Notes under the pieces: generated by a model
The model's input: the letters and a program-made list of their open reading frames with translations, nothing else
Database searches by the model: none
What the model was told of the DNA's origin: nothing
Shown: positions 40,923-49,527 of the stretch, in pieces
How the letters are laid out: every line of letters starts with the position of its first letter
How positions within the stretch are numbered: the first letter of the stretch is position 1
NCBI GenBank assembly: GCA_016720145.1
Contig: JADJXV010000002.1
Span: 1 to 64,000 of the forward strand
Length of the DNA stretch: 64,000 nucleotides
Reading direction: 5' to 3'
DNA from: Ignavibacteria bacterium
GTDB taxonomy: Bacteria; Bacteroidota; Ignavibacteria; Kapaibacteriales; UBA961
Made by a program: the position numbers and the translations under genes

Positions 40923-42812
40923 ATGAAAATTAATGTAATTATAACGATTGCTCTTGCAGTAGTTCTTTCGGTCACTCCTACATTTTCGGCAGGTAATTTG
41001 ACGATTACTCCCACGAAGCCGACTATCAACTCAAAAATCACCATTTCTTATACACCCGATAAAAAATTTGCAGGTAGCTCTAAGCTCACTGCGGCATTGT
41101 ATGTTTTCAACGAAACCGAAGCTCAGCCAACGGCTTATGAAGTAGCATTAGAACCTGACAAATCGAAGAAACTGTTCGCCGGTTCAATCCAAATGCCGAA
41201 GAATGCAGTTTTTGCATTATTAAAAGTCGGAGATGGTAAACAGTATGATAATAATGATGAGAACTATTGGGAGCAATTAGTATTTATCGCTGCAGGATTC
41301 CCGGTACGTGGTGCAAATGTACGCGCCGCAGTCTCACTATTCGGCAGCTTACCCGAACCCTGCCGCCGTCGAGCGGATATAACACGCGCAAGAGAATTCC
41401 TAAAAGAAGAAGTGTTATATTTTAAAGATAATATTCAAGCGCAAATTGGACTTTTATCATTAAAATTTGAAGCAAAAGAAGTAACGAAAGATGAATATGA
41501 TGCTGCTCTTCAAAAAATAGTCGATGGATATTTTGATAGAACAAAAGAAAGCGAAGTACGCTCGATCACTCGGGCATTGCGCGTCCTCAATAAACTTGAC
41601 AAATCAGCGGACTTAGAGCGTCAATTTATCGAAACCAACCCTCGCAGCGAGTTCGCCGAAGAAGTAACTATCGGACGTCTCTCAAGTGCAAAAGATGAAG
41701 AATCCTTCATTGCCGCATCGATCGATTTTCTTAAAAATTTCCCAACTTCCTCCTACTATGACCGTGTAGCTACCTCCGTCATCAATAGTGCCATCAAGAA
41801 AGGTAACTATCAACAATTAAAAGAGTATTTCGGTGAAAATTCTAAAGCTTCGACAGCAGCATTAACGCATATTGCCGGCGCTCTCGGTGAGATAGACTCA
41901 ATGCTTCCGGCAGCTCAAAGCTGGAGCGCACGATCACTTGATGCAGCCGAAAAAACTGGCGACAATGCGAAGCCGAAATTCATCACATCGACAGAATGGA
42001 AACAAACACTGAAGATCACCCAAGGTGATGCGTATGCGACTAACGGTTTTATTCTTAAAAGGTTAAATAAACTTCCCGAATCACTTTCCTCATTTGAAAA
42101 GGCAAGAAAATTACTCGCCGATGAAACCCCTGCCGATGTTTATGAAAACATGCTCGAAGTCTTGGACGCGTCCGGGAAGCAAACCGAAGCCCTTGCACTC
42201 GCCGATGATGCTATTCGCATGTCGAAGGCATCAGAGAATCTGCTCGAACAGCACAAAAAACTCTTCGAATTCGTATGGCATGGCAGCAAAAGCTACGATT
42301 CCTTATTTAAAATTCTTAATTCAAAAGTACAAACAGGACGTAAAACAAAGCTTTTAGCCGAGAAAACTAATCTGCTTGCAATAGGCGGTAAATTCACATC
42401 GCTCGATGGAAAAACCCTCGATCTCACTGCCCAAAAAGGGAAAGTAATCGTGCTCGATTATTGGGCGACTTGGTGCGGTCCGTGCCGAGCTTCTTTTCCG
42501 GCACTCCAGAAACTCTATGATAAATATAAAGATAACCCGAATGTAGTCTTCGCCGTCGTCGATGTCTGGGAACGCGTTCCCGATCGCAAAAAAGCCGTCG
42601 AAGAATATTTATCCAAGAATCCAAGCTATAAATTTCCGGTCTATTTAGATGAGACAGATGCTGTCGTTAAAAAATTCGGTGTGACAGGTATTCCTACCAA
42701 ATTCTACATCGGCAAGAATGGCGCCGTTCAATTCAAAGAAGTCGGCTTCGCCGGCGAAGAACGTTTTCTTGAGGAAGCACAGGACAAGATTTCGCTGCTG
42801 CTCGAGGAGTGA
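40923..42812 (+). CDS. TlpA-like thiol-disulfide oxidoreductase with large N-terminal region
   Basis: 629 aa. Signal peptide (MKINVIITIALAVVLSVTPT), an Ig-like N-terminal segment, a long helical TPR-like middle (~140-480), and a C-terminal thioredoxin domain with active-site Cys518 and Cys521 in WATWCGPCRA. The cis-Pro loop 'GVTGIPTKFYIGKNG' is intact. It probably reduces or transfers disulfides in the periplasm. The middle part may bind a partner protein; which one is not visible. Confidence 0.87.
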   Translation: MKINVIITIALAVVLSVTPTFSAGNLTITPTKPTINSKITISYTPDKKFAGSSKLTAALYVFNETEAQPTAYEVALEPDKSKKLFAGSIQMPKNAVFALLKVGDGKQYDNNDENYWEQLVFIAAGFPVRGANVRAAVSLFGSLPEPCRRRADITRAREFLKEEVLYFKDNIQAQIGLLSLKFEAKEVTKDEYDAALQKIVDGYFDRTKESEVRSITRALRVLNKLDKSADLERQFIETNPRSEFAEEVTIGRLSSAKDEESFIAASIDFLKNFPTSSYYDRVATSVINSAIKKGNYQQLKEYFGENSKASTAALTHIAGALGEIDSMLPAAQSWSARSLDAAEKTGDNAKPKFITSTEWKQTLKITQGDAYATNGFILKRLNKLPESLSSFEKARKLLADETPADVYENMLEVLDASGKQTEALALADDAIRMSKASENLLEQHKKLFEFVWHGSKSYDSLFKILNSKVQTGRKTKLLAEKTNLLAIGGKFTSLDGKTLDLTAQKGKVIVLDYWATWCGPCRASFPALQKLYDKYKDNPNVVFAVVDVWERVPDRKKAVEEYLSKNPSYKFPVYLDETDAVVKKFGVTGIPTKFYIGKNGAVQFKEVGFAGEERFLEEAQDKISLLLEE

Positions 42813-42859
42813 TAAACGTCACGGAATTATACATGTACAGGAAAATTCTACTCATTGTC

Positions 42860-43071
42860 ATCCTGAACTTGTTTCAGGATCCCCGTGGCTGTACGGTCGT
42901 GCTCGTGCCAAATGCTCACGGAGATACTGAAATACATTCAGCTTGGGCAGCGACCACATCGATATTACCCTATTTCAATTTTCCACAATAATTGACAGGG
43001 AATCAAATGAATTATTCAATCGAATTAAACACAACCCATATACAACCGGGGCAACCGTAAAGGATTGCCCC
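42860..43071. repeat. Two intergenic hairpins between the tlpA-like gene and dapA
   Basis: ATCCTGAACTTGTTTCAGGA (42860-42879 plus T) forms an 8-bp stem; this motif is a common dispersed intergenic palindrome. A second stem, GGGGCAA (43048-43054) with TTGCCCC (43065-43071), lies just before dapA. No gene is seen in the 287-base gap. Confidence 0.6.
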
Positions 43072-43099
43072 TACGGTTAATTATCCAATAAAATTACCC

Positions 43100-43984
43100 A
43101 TGAAAAACTTCAAAGGCACAGCCACTGCAATCGTAACTCCTTTCCTATCCGATGAATCCATCGACTTTCCTGCTCTTGCCCGCTTAATTGAATTTCAAAT
43201 CGACAATGGCGTCGAGGCGATCGTCGCATGCGGTTCGACCGGAGAAGCAGCCACCCTCTCCCGCGAGGAGAAAGTCTCCGTTATACGCTTTGCTATCGAG
43301 CAGGCGGCGGGCCGTATCAAGGTCATCGCCGGCACCGGGTCGAATGATACCCGCGCGAGTATTTCGCTCACCCGCACGGCAAAGGACTTGGGCGCTGACG
43401 GAGTGTTGCTGGTGACGCCGTATTACAACAAGCCGACGCAAAATGGTCTGTTCGAACACTTTAGAGCAATCGCCGAACAAGTCGATATCCCGCAAATCAT
43501 TTACAATGTACCTGGACGCACTGCCACCAATATCCTCGCCGAAACGCAAATCCGCATCGCCGAATGCAGTACTAATGTTGTAGCGACTAAAGAGGCATCG
43601 GCAAATTTAGAACAGATGTCAGAAATAATTCGGAATGCTCCGGCGCATTTTTCGCTTTTCGCGGGTGATGATTCGCTTGCGTTGCCGATTATCGCGTGTG
43701 GCGGTACGGGCGCAATTGCGGTGATTTCGAACTACGCGCCGAAGCTTTTCGGCGACCTTGTGCGCTCGGCGCTCAGTGGTGACTTCGCGCATTCCCGCGA
43801 ACTCCTCTTCCGCCTGCTCCCGATGATGCAGGTCAATTTTGTGGAGTCGAATCCTATCCCCGTCAAGTATATTCTCGCTGAAATGGGCATGATGCAAGCG
43901 CAGTACCGCCTGCCACTTACAGCACCAACCGAACAAAGCAAAGCCAAGATACGACTGGTGATGAGTGAGTGTGGGATTGGGTGA
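43100..43984 (+). CDS. dapA: 4-hydroxy-tetrahydrodipicolinate synthase
   Basis: 294 aa, normal length. It condenses pyruvate with aspartate semialdehyde in lysine/diaminopimelate synthesis. Schiff-base Lys164 lies in VVATKEASANLEQM; 'ACGSTGEAATLSREEK' holds the catalytic Thr, and 'IIYNVPGRTATNI' the Tyr and Arg that bind pyruvate and substrate. Cytoplasmic TIM barrel. The following DNA (from 44,042) changes to AT-rich island genes. Confidence 0.96.
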   Translation: MKNFKGTATAIVTPFLSDESIDFPALARLIEFQIDNGVEAIVACGSTGEAATLSREEKVSVIRFAIEQAAGRIKVIAGTGSNDTRASISLTRTAKDLGADGVLLVTPYYNKPTQNGLFEHFRAIAEQVDIPQIIYNVPGRTATNILAETQIRIAECSTNVVATKEASANLEQMSEIIRNAPAHFSLFAGDDSLALPIIACGGTGAIAVISNYAPKLFGDLVRSALSGDFAHSRELLFRLLPMMQVNFVESNPIPVKYILAEMGMMQAQYRLPLTAPTEQSKAKIRLVMSECGIG

Positions 43985-44041
43985 TGGGGGGGGACGGAAT
44001 ATTCCTCGTGGACGGCTAACATTAATCAATTCTCAGCATAA

Positions 44042-44821
44042 ATGAACCTAAATTTCAATACAAAACTAGCGGAGGGATATTCTAGTAATTCACAGATTGC
44101 TAGAGTATTAACAGAGAATTGGGTTAAAGAAAATTCTTACTGCCCTTGTTGTGGTGAAATTCCATTAAATGAATTTGAAAATAATAGACCAGTAGCAGAT
44201 TTCTATTGCAAAAAATGCAATGAAGAATTTGAATTAAAAAGTAAGAATGGAAAGTTTTCGAACACAATAAATGACGGAGCTTATTCTAAAATGATTGAAA
44301 GAATAAACTCAAATCAAAATCCTAATTTTTTCTTTTTAACCTATTCAAATAATTGGTCAGTTGAGAATTTCCTCATTATTCCAAAACAATTTTTTACTTC
44401 AGAAATTATAATAAAAAGGAAACAACTTTCAGATACTGCAAGACGTGCGGGCTGGATTGGTTGTAATATTGATATTTCAAATATAGCAGAAGCTGGAAAA
44501 GTATTTTTGGTAAAAGACTCTAAATTAATTGACCGAAAAATTGTAGAAATCGCTTTTAATAAAACATTGTTTTTAAGAGAAAAATCAACCAATTCTAAAG
44601 GTTGGATTTTAGATATAATGACCTGTGTTGATTTGATTAAAACAGAAACATTTACGTTGGACGATGTCTATAAATTTGAAAATAAACTCAAATTAAAATA
44701 CCCTAGCAATAATTTTATCAAAGACAAAATAAGACAACAACTTCAAGTATTACGAGATAAAGGAATAATTGAATTTGTAGGTCGAGGTAACTATAAAAAA
44801 ATTAAATATGAAACCATTTAA
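44042..44821 (+). CDS. dpnC: DpnI-like methyl-directed restriction endonuclease (copy 1)
   Basis: 259 aa, about the size of DpnI and collinear with it from memory of the family. The N-terminal PD-(D/E)xK domain has Asp53, Glu64 and Lys66 (VADFYCKKCNEEFELKSK), at the same numbering as the DpnI active site, and zinc ligands Cys34, Cys37, Cys56 and Cys59. A C-terminal winged helix ('NNFIKDKIRQQLQVLRDKGI') would read the methylated base. It should cut double-stranded DNA at G6mATC, attacking Dam-type methylated foreign DNA. The gene is AT-rich relative to dapA. The next gene overlaps its 3' end by 14 bp. No Dam methylase is in the window, as expected for such hosts. Confidence 0.92.
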   Translation: MNLNFNTKLAEGYSSNSQIARVLTENWVKENSYCPCCGEIPLNEFENNRPVADFYCKKCNEEFELKSKNGKFSNTINDGAYSKMIERINSNQNPNFFFLTYSNNWSVENFLIIPKQFFTSEIIIKRKQLSDTARRAGWIGCNIDISNIAEAGKVFLVKDSKLIDRKIVEIAFNKTLFLREKSTNSKGWILDIMTCVDLIKTETFTLDDVYKFENKLKLKYPSNNFIKDKIRQQLQVLRDKGIIEFVGRGNYKKIKYETI

Positions 44822-44978
44822 AATTGAAGTAATAGAAACACTTTCAAGGACTATTGAAATAGAAGCTAATTCGATGGATGAGGCATACTCTAAAGTTCGA
44901 GAAATGTATAGAGATGAAGAAATTGTACTTGATTCAGATGATTATATTGATACTGAATTTATTGAAATAGAGGAATAG
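44808..44978 (+). CDS. dpnD: DpnD/PcfM-like small protein (copy 1)
   Basis: 56 aa, overlapping the endonuclease gene by 14 bp. The sequence MKPFKIEVIETLSRTIEIEA continues with 'EEIVLDSDDYIDTEFIEIEE', the pattern of the DpnD/PcfM family, which accompanies DpnI in the pneumococcal DpnI cassette. Function unknown; the small acidic beta-alpha-beta-like fold is inferred. Its tight coupling suggests dosage or partner control of the nuclease. Confidence 0.82.
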   Translation: MKPFKIEVIETLSRTIEIEANSMDEAYSKVREMYRDEEIVLDSDDYIDTEFIEIEE

Positions 44979-44980
44979 TT

Positions 44981-45393
44981 ATGCAAGAAATGCAATCTAA
45001 TAACTCAGACTTTATACTCTACACTTCTCAAGATGGCGAAGTCAGAGTAGATGAATTCGTAAATGACGACACAGTGTGGCTTACACAAAAGGCAATGCAA
45101 GAATTGTTTGATAGGTCAAAATCTACTGTAAGTGAGTACATTAGTACTGTTTTGAAAGATGGAGAATTAGATAAAATCAAGTTGTTCGGAAATTCCGAAC
45201 AACTGCCGATGATGGGAAGGACTATGAAGTTTCCTTTTATAATCTTGATGTAAATATACCCGTTGGCTATAGAATCAAATCCCAAAGAGGCACACAATTT
45301 TGTATTTGGGCTTCCAAAACGTGTTTCTCTCAGGACTCACCAGACTCAGAGCGGCTGAATCTGCACTTTTTGGGAAGGTGTGATAGAGGGTGA
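44981..45393 (+). pseudogene. RhuM-family protein remnant (frameshifted and truncated)
   Basis: The first frame (44981-45253) encodes an N-terminal HTH-like RhuM segment: 'DDTVWLTQKAMQELFDRSKS' then 'TVSEYISTVLKDGELDKIKL'. Near 45,220 the frame shifts, and the family continues as 'KDYEVSFYNLDVNIPVGYRI' and 'SQRGTQFCIWASK' to about 45,315, after which similarity is lost and a stop occurs at 45391. Intact RhuM proteins are ~330 aa, so about two thirds is missing. It begins 2 bases after dpnD copy 1 and separates the two DpnI cassettes. Confidence 0.8.
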
Positions 45394-45433
45394 GGAAATG
45401 TAGCAACTCATCAAAGCGAACAACTATAATACT

Positions 45434-45509
45434 AAGCTCCAAAGGAGTGTTTTGTTGGTTGGAAAGCATCCGTGCTATTCCTACACAAGCAGACAATCCT
45501 TTGGAGCTT
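45434..45509. repeat. Long-range inverted repeat between the DpnI cassettes
   Basis: AAGCTCCAAAGGA (45434-45446) and TCCTTTGGAGCTT (45497-45509) are perfect 13-bp arms around a 50-base loop, followed by TTTTTG and GATCTT repeats. The gap 45,394-45,664 holds no gene. It may be the scar of an excised or decayed element, or a structured transcript end. Confidence 0.6.
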
Positions 45510-45664
45510 TTTGTTTGTAAAGATCTATCAATAAAGATCTTCCGATCTTTGGATCAATCGGAAATTCTGTGTAGTTTCGTAGTGAGAATTGAAAAATTCC
45601 ACCAAAACTGTTTTTTCTCAACATTCAACTACAACATTTGCCATAGACTACTTTTTATACATTC

Positions 45665-46435
45665 ATGAATTTACACTTCGACACTTCACACGCCGAGGGA
45701 TATAGCAGCAATTCACAAAAAGCCCGCGTTCTCACGGAATTTTGGGTAAAAGACAATGCGTATTGTCCCGGCTGCGGTACCATTCCCTTATATCAATTTG
45801 AAAACAACCGTCCCGTTGCTGATTTCTATTGCAGGCAATGCAACGAGGAATTTGAACTGAAGAGTAAGAAAGGTAATTTTACCAATACGGTAATGGATGG
45901 AGCGTTCGAAACAATGATCCAACGATTGGAATCGAATATCGTTCCGAATTTTTTCTTGCTCACCTATTCCGCACATTGGACAGTGAACAACTTCATCATC
46001 ATCCCAAAGCAGTTCTTTACCTTTTCGATAATTATCCGAAGAAATCCTTTGCCTCCTCATGCACGCAGGGCAGGATGGACAGGATGTAATATTGATATTT
46101 CGGGAGTGCCGGATGCAGGTCGAGTGCATTTAGTGAAGAATGGAACGGAAGTAAATAGAACGACAGTGAAAGAAGCTTTCAACCGAACGAGTTTTATGCG
46201 CAAGCAGAAATCCGATGCCAAAGGATGGATCATCGACACGATGAATTGTATTGATGCAATTGAAAAAACCACCTTCAAACTCAGCGACATGTATGCATTC
46301 GAAGAAGCACTACGAAGGAAATATCCTAATAACAATTTTATTAAAGATAAACTCCGGCAACAGCTCCAAAACCTTCGTGACAAAGGGATTATCGAGTTCA
46401 TCAGCCCGGGGGTATATAGGAAGGTACAACTATGA
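45665..46435 (+). CDS. dpnC: DpnI-like methyl-directed restriction endonuclease (copy 2)
   Basis: 256 aa. It has the same active-site residues Asp53, Glu64 and Lys66 and the same zinc cysteines 34, 37, 56 and 59 as copy 1, and the same C-terminal winged helix ('NNFIKDKLRQQLQNLRDKGI'). Much of the sequence is identical to copy 1, but the base composition is less AT-rich and the DNA is well diverged, so this is not a recent tandem duplication. Both copies look catalytically intact. The 4-bp overlap (ATGA) with the next gene repeats the cassette layout. Confidence 0.92.
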   Translation: MNLHFDTSHAEGYSSNSQKARVLTEFWVKDNAYCPGCGTIPLYQFENNRPVADFYCRQCNEEFELKSKKGNFTNTVMDGAFETMIQRLESNIVPNFFLLTYSAHWTVNNFIIIPKQFFTFSIIIRRNPLPPHARRAGWTGCNIDISGVPDAGRVHLVKNGTEVNRTTVKEAFNRTSFMRKQKSDAKGWIIDTMNCIDAIEKTTFKLSDMYAFEEALRRKYPNNNFIKDKLRQQLQNLRDKGIIEFISPGVYRKVQL

Positions 46436-46743
46436 AAACTTTTTTGGTTGAAATTAAGGAAACTGTAACGCGAATAATTGAAGTCAAATCAGATTCCAGC
46501 GATAAAGCAGTTAACTTGGTGCGTGATTTATATATGTGTCAAGATTTAATGCTTAGTAGAGAAGACATCTCGGACGTAGAGTTTAAAGAATACATCAAAG
46601 GGCCTATAGATGAAAAAAGCAAACAAATACTTAAAATAATTGAGTACATGTACGAAGATGAACAACGTCATTATGAAGAAAATGATATTCCACCAAACGG
46701 TCATATTTACTTGTCTATCAAGCGTCTTAAAGAATTAATATGA
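46432..46743 (+). CDS. dpnD: DpnD/PcfM-like protein with C-terminal extension (copy 2)
   Basis: 103 aa, overlapping the endonuclease stop by 4 bp, with GGAAGG upstream. The first ~55 residues (MKTFLVEIKETVTRIIEVKS ... 'LSREDISDVEFKEYI') align with DpnD/PcfM copy 1. The last ~45 add an acidic, helical extension ('QILKIIEYMYEDEQRHYEEN'). Function unknown. Confidence 0.78.
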   Translation: MKTFLVEIKETVTRIIEVKSDSSDKAVNLVRDLYMCQDLMLSREDISDVEFKEYIKGPIDEKSKQILKIIEYMYEDEQRHYEENDIPPNGHIYLSIKRLKELI

Positions 46744-46776
46744 CAGCAATAAAACTCCCAATTAAAAAAGGTTAGT

Positions 46777-46983
46777 ATGTCCGTTTCGATAAATATCCCG
46801 AGAATACTAGTAAAACCGTTGCTGTATATTTCAAAATTCTTACCCGAAAACAAATTCTTGGTTGTCTGCAAAGGATATGGTGAAGACTATGATTTATACA
46901 CAGGACTATGCTGGTGTGAAGACCATCATTTAGACTTTGTCAGTGATACGCAGTATGAAGATTTTCAGGTGTGGATGTTTTGA
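46777..46983 (+). CDS. Small hypothetical protein in the restriction island
   Basis: 68 aa, 34 bases after dpnD copy 2, with AAAAAGG upstream of the ATG. Mixed composition, rich in aromatic and acidic residues ('CWCEDHHLDFVSDTQYEDFQ'), no signal or membrane segment. No family recognised. Real gene status rests on the ribosome site and spacing. Confidence 0.45.
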   Translation: MSVSINIPRILVKPLLYISKFLPENKFLVVCKGYGEDYDLYTGLCWCEDHHLDFVSDTQYEDFQVWMF

Positions 46984-47083
46984 GTAAAATGCGTGAATGT
47001 AAGTTATTGATACGAAGACATGTATAACATATTTTCTATAAAAAAGCTGCTTTTTAATTGTATGTAAAGTGAAGGACTAGTAA

Positions 47084-47293
47084 ATGGATCCAAGAGAAAT
47101 TTTGATGAATAAACTCAAAGATATCGGAATTGAGGAATCTACCGCCCGTATTATAGCAGTTGAAGCAGGAGGTTCGCAGGATTTCGTTGATTTAGACTAT
47201 TTGATGAATTGTAATGTTGAGACAAACTTAATCGATTCAGCAATGAAATTGGTAGCCGATTTTTACTTTGTTGCTTCATACTATCGATATTAA
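47084..47293 (+). CDS. Small hypothetical protein in the restriction island
   Basis: 69 aa with GAAGGA nine bases before the ATG. Helical, UBA-like look at the start ('NKLKDIGIEESTARIIAVEA'). No family assigned. It precedes the truncated methyltransferase. Confidence 0.45.
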   Translation: MDPREILMNKLKDIGIEESTARIIAVEAGGSQDFVDLDYLMNCNVETNLIDSAMKLVADFYFVASYYRY

Positions 47294-47364
47294 GTAGTTG
47301 ATGGAATGGATACTATTATCTAGCAATCTAACAAATAATTGCCACTATCTAGATAAGCGGAACA

Positions 47365-48378
47365 ATGCACAACATCTTTTCAGTTGGGCAAATTCTCACC
47401 GAGTTGGGGTTTAAGATTCTGAATGTCATTACATGGGAAAAGACAAATCCTCCTCCGAATTTTTCTTGTCGATTTTTTACGTATTCAACCGAACAAATCA
47501 TTTGGGCCAGAAAAAATGAAAAGGTTCCTCATTATTACAACTACGAATTAATGAAGAAGTTGAATGATGATAAGCAAATGAAAGATGTTTGGAAACTTCC
47601 TGCTATTGCGCCATGGGAAAAAGCTTGTGGTAAACACCCGACACAAAAACCTCTTTCCGTTTTAACGCGTTTGATTTTAGCATCGACAAAACCCAATGCC
47701 TGGATACTCGATCCTTTTACCGGCGGAAGTACGACCGGTATTGCAGCCAATTTAGCCAACCGACGATTTTTAGGAATAGACCAAGAAGAAGATTTTTTGA
47801 ACATTAGTATAAAACGAAAACTAGAAATTGAAAATCCGGTAACAGCAGATTTGTTTCGAAAGAGAATTGCCGGCTTCATCGACAAAAAACAATTTTCATC
47901 TATTATTGAACACGAAGCACCAACAACAGACATTAAAGTAGCGCTTGGCTTTTGTCGTGCTAACGAACTCAAATCATTAACAACAAGCAAGACTTTTTAC
48001 TTCCACGCTATCGAAAGCAACAACGCCGTTCAAGACTTTCCTTCTGGTATTCTCGATGCAGCAAGACTCTTAATTTACTCAGGTGGTAGAAGCAAACCCA
48101 TTAATTTGACAGGACATTACGCTGAAATACAATCCATTAAATTAAAGCACAAATCTACAATTAAAGGCAAAGAAAATTCTGAGACTGAATTTTATTATGA
48201 AGTTACGTTAGAAGACTGTTTCAAAGAGTCAGACGACTTGAAATTTGCTATAAACACCAAAAAACTATTTGACAATCCGGATGACAAAAACAGTATCTTA
48301 TTACAACAATTTTTACCTGCTTTAACGACGTGGGAAAGAGTACTTAAATCGATAGACGAGACCAATGCAAACGCTTAG
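47365..48378 (+). CDS. DNA methyltransferase, 5'-truncated, with C-terminal extra domain
   Basis: 337 aa open frame. Residues 1-185 match the C-terminal half of a beta-class N6-adenine/N4-cytosine methyltransferase: 'EKTNPPPNFSCRFFTYSTEQ', 'GKHPTQKPLSVLTRLI' and the SAM-binding motif I LDPFTGGSTTGIAA. The N-terminal part with catalytic motif IV (D/N/SPPY) is absent, and the 71 bases upstream cannot encode it, so catalysis is unlikely. Residues ~190-337 form an additional domain ('DIKVALGFCRANELKSLTTS') that may be a target-recognition or linked restriction domain; it is not recognised. It is probably a decayed restriction-modification gene. Confidence 0.72.
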   Translation: MHNIFSVGQILTELGFKILNVITWEKTNPPPNFSCRFFTYSTEQIIWARKNEKVPHYYNYELMKKLNDDKQMKDVWKLPAIAPWEKACGKHPTQKPLSVLTRLILASTKPNAWILDPFTGGSTTGIAANLANRRFLGIDQEEDFLNISIKRKLEIENPVTADLFRKRIAGFIDKKQFSSIIEHEAPTTDIKVALGFCRANELKSLTTSKTFYFHAIESNNAVQDFPSGILDAARLLIYSGGRSKPINLTGHYAEIQSIKLKHKSTIKGKENSETEFYYEVTLEDCFKESDDLKFAINTKKLFDNPDDKNSILLQQFLPALTTWERVLKSIDETNANA

Positions 48379-48440
48379 CGGTCATATTACAGTTCGTCTT
48401 CCACTCACCCATCGCCGTCCACCCCACATTCCTCCCCCAC

Positions 48441-48579
48441 CATTGCCCACGGTTTTAACCGTGGGCAATGAATCTCCCCCGTATTTCAAACTATTTCAAT
48501 GGGTTAATTGACGACAATAATTCAATAAAAACTACACTTGAGGCGAACACGCTATTCGCCCATAGTTGAAACTATGGGC
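48441..48579. repeat. Two variable-core hairpins (GCCCA...TGGGC type)
   Basis: CATTGCCCACGGTT (48441-48454) pairs perfectly with AACCGTGGGCAATG (48457-48470). GCCCATAGTT (48558-48567) pairs with AACTATGGGC (48570-48579). Both have 2-base loops and the same outer GCCCA/TGGGC; only the core differs. Gap 48,379-48,696 otherwise holds no gene. Confidence 0.75.
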
Positions 48580-48696
48580 TATGGTTTCTTGATGCATGTT
48601 CCCGCATCGACGGTTATTTCCCCTTCATCTTTGCTATGTGCGGTTCGTGGCGTAATTTTGAAAAAACGAATGTCAACCTCTCACGGAACGCCTCCG

Positions 48697-49526
48697 ATGT
48701 CCGACTACCTCTCCTACACATTCAGCGACAGCGCTGACCTCGTAAGTACCTTTGATGAAATGCCTTGTGGAGTGCGCCTTTTGGCATGTTCTTGCTCCGA
48801 AATTTGGAACTCCGTCGCGATATGACGGTCATCGACCTCGGCTGTGGCACGGGCTTCCCACTCTTTGAACTCGCCGAACGCCTCGGGAAATCCGCCACAC
48901 TCTACGGCATCGACCCGTGGGCAAATGCAATGGAGCGCGCGCGGCAAAAGATGAAGAACTACGGCATTACGAATGTTACCCTGCTGGAAACTTCTGCCGA
49001 ACATATCCCGCTCGCGGGTAGTTCGGTCGATCTCGTAATTTCTAATTTGGGAATTAATAATTTTGAGAATTCGCGTGCGGTGTTTGGTGAATGCTACCGC
49101 GTGCTCAAGTCATTAGGGAAATTAACTCTTACGACGAATACCACCGGACATTGGAGAGAATTCTACCACGTATTTTACGCGACACTCACCGAACTCGGCT
49201 TGGAGGAATATATTCCTGCTCTCCGGCACGAAGAACACCACCGCGGCACCATCGACTCGCTTTCCGCACAGCTTGTATCGGCAGGTTTTCGGGTGAATCG
49301 TATCATCGAGGAGAGTTTTGAAATGAAATTTCTCGACGGCAGCGCTTTTCTCAATCATCATTTTGTGAAATTGGGTTGGCTTGCGTCGTGGACAGCGCTC
49401 TTCCCATCCGAACAATTACCCCACATTTTTGCGGCTCTTGAAAAGAATTTGAATGCGTATGCTGATGTTCATCATGGACTTACGCTGACGGTACCGATGG
49501 CGTTTGTAGAAGGAGTGAAAGACTAA
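48697..49526 (+). CDS. Class I SAM-dependent methyltransferase, frameshifted near the N-terminus
   Basis: About 276 aa after correction. The first frame from 48697 (MSDYLSYTFSDSADLVSTFD, then EMP) shifts near 48763, where a missing T in CCTTGTGG would restore 'EMPLWSAPFGMFLLRNLELR'. SAM motif I is VIDLGCGTGFPLFELAERLG, with motif post-I 'ATLYGIDPWANAMERARQKM' and 'HIPLAGSSVDLVISNLGINN'. The substrate is unknown. It ends 1 base before the next methyltransferase, so they are probably co-transcribed. An upstream in-frame ATG at 48670 is an alternative start. Confidence 0.82.
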
Positions 49527-49527
49527 C

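Noticed and set aside
45665..46435. Recent tandem duplication of DpnI copy 1
   Set aside because: The proteins are similar but base composition and codon use differ clearly, so a recent duplication is unlikely.
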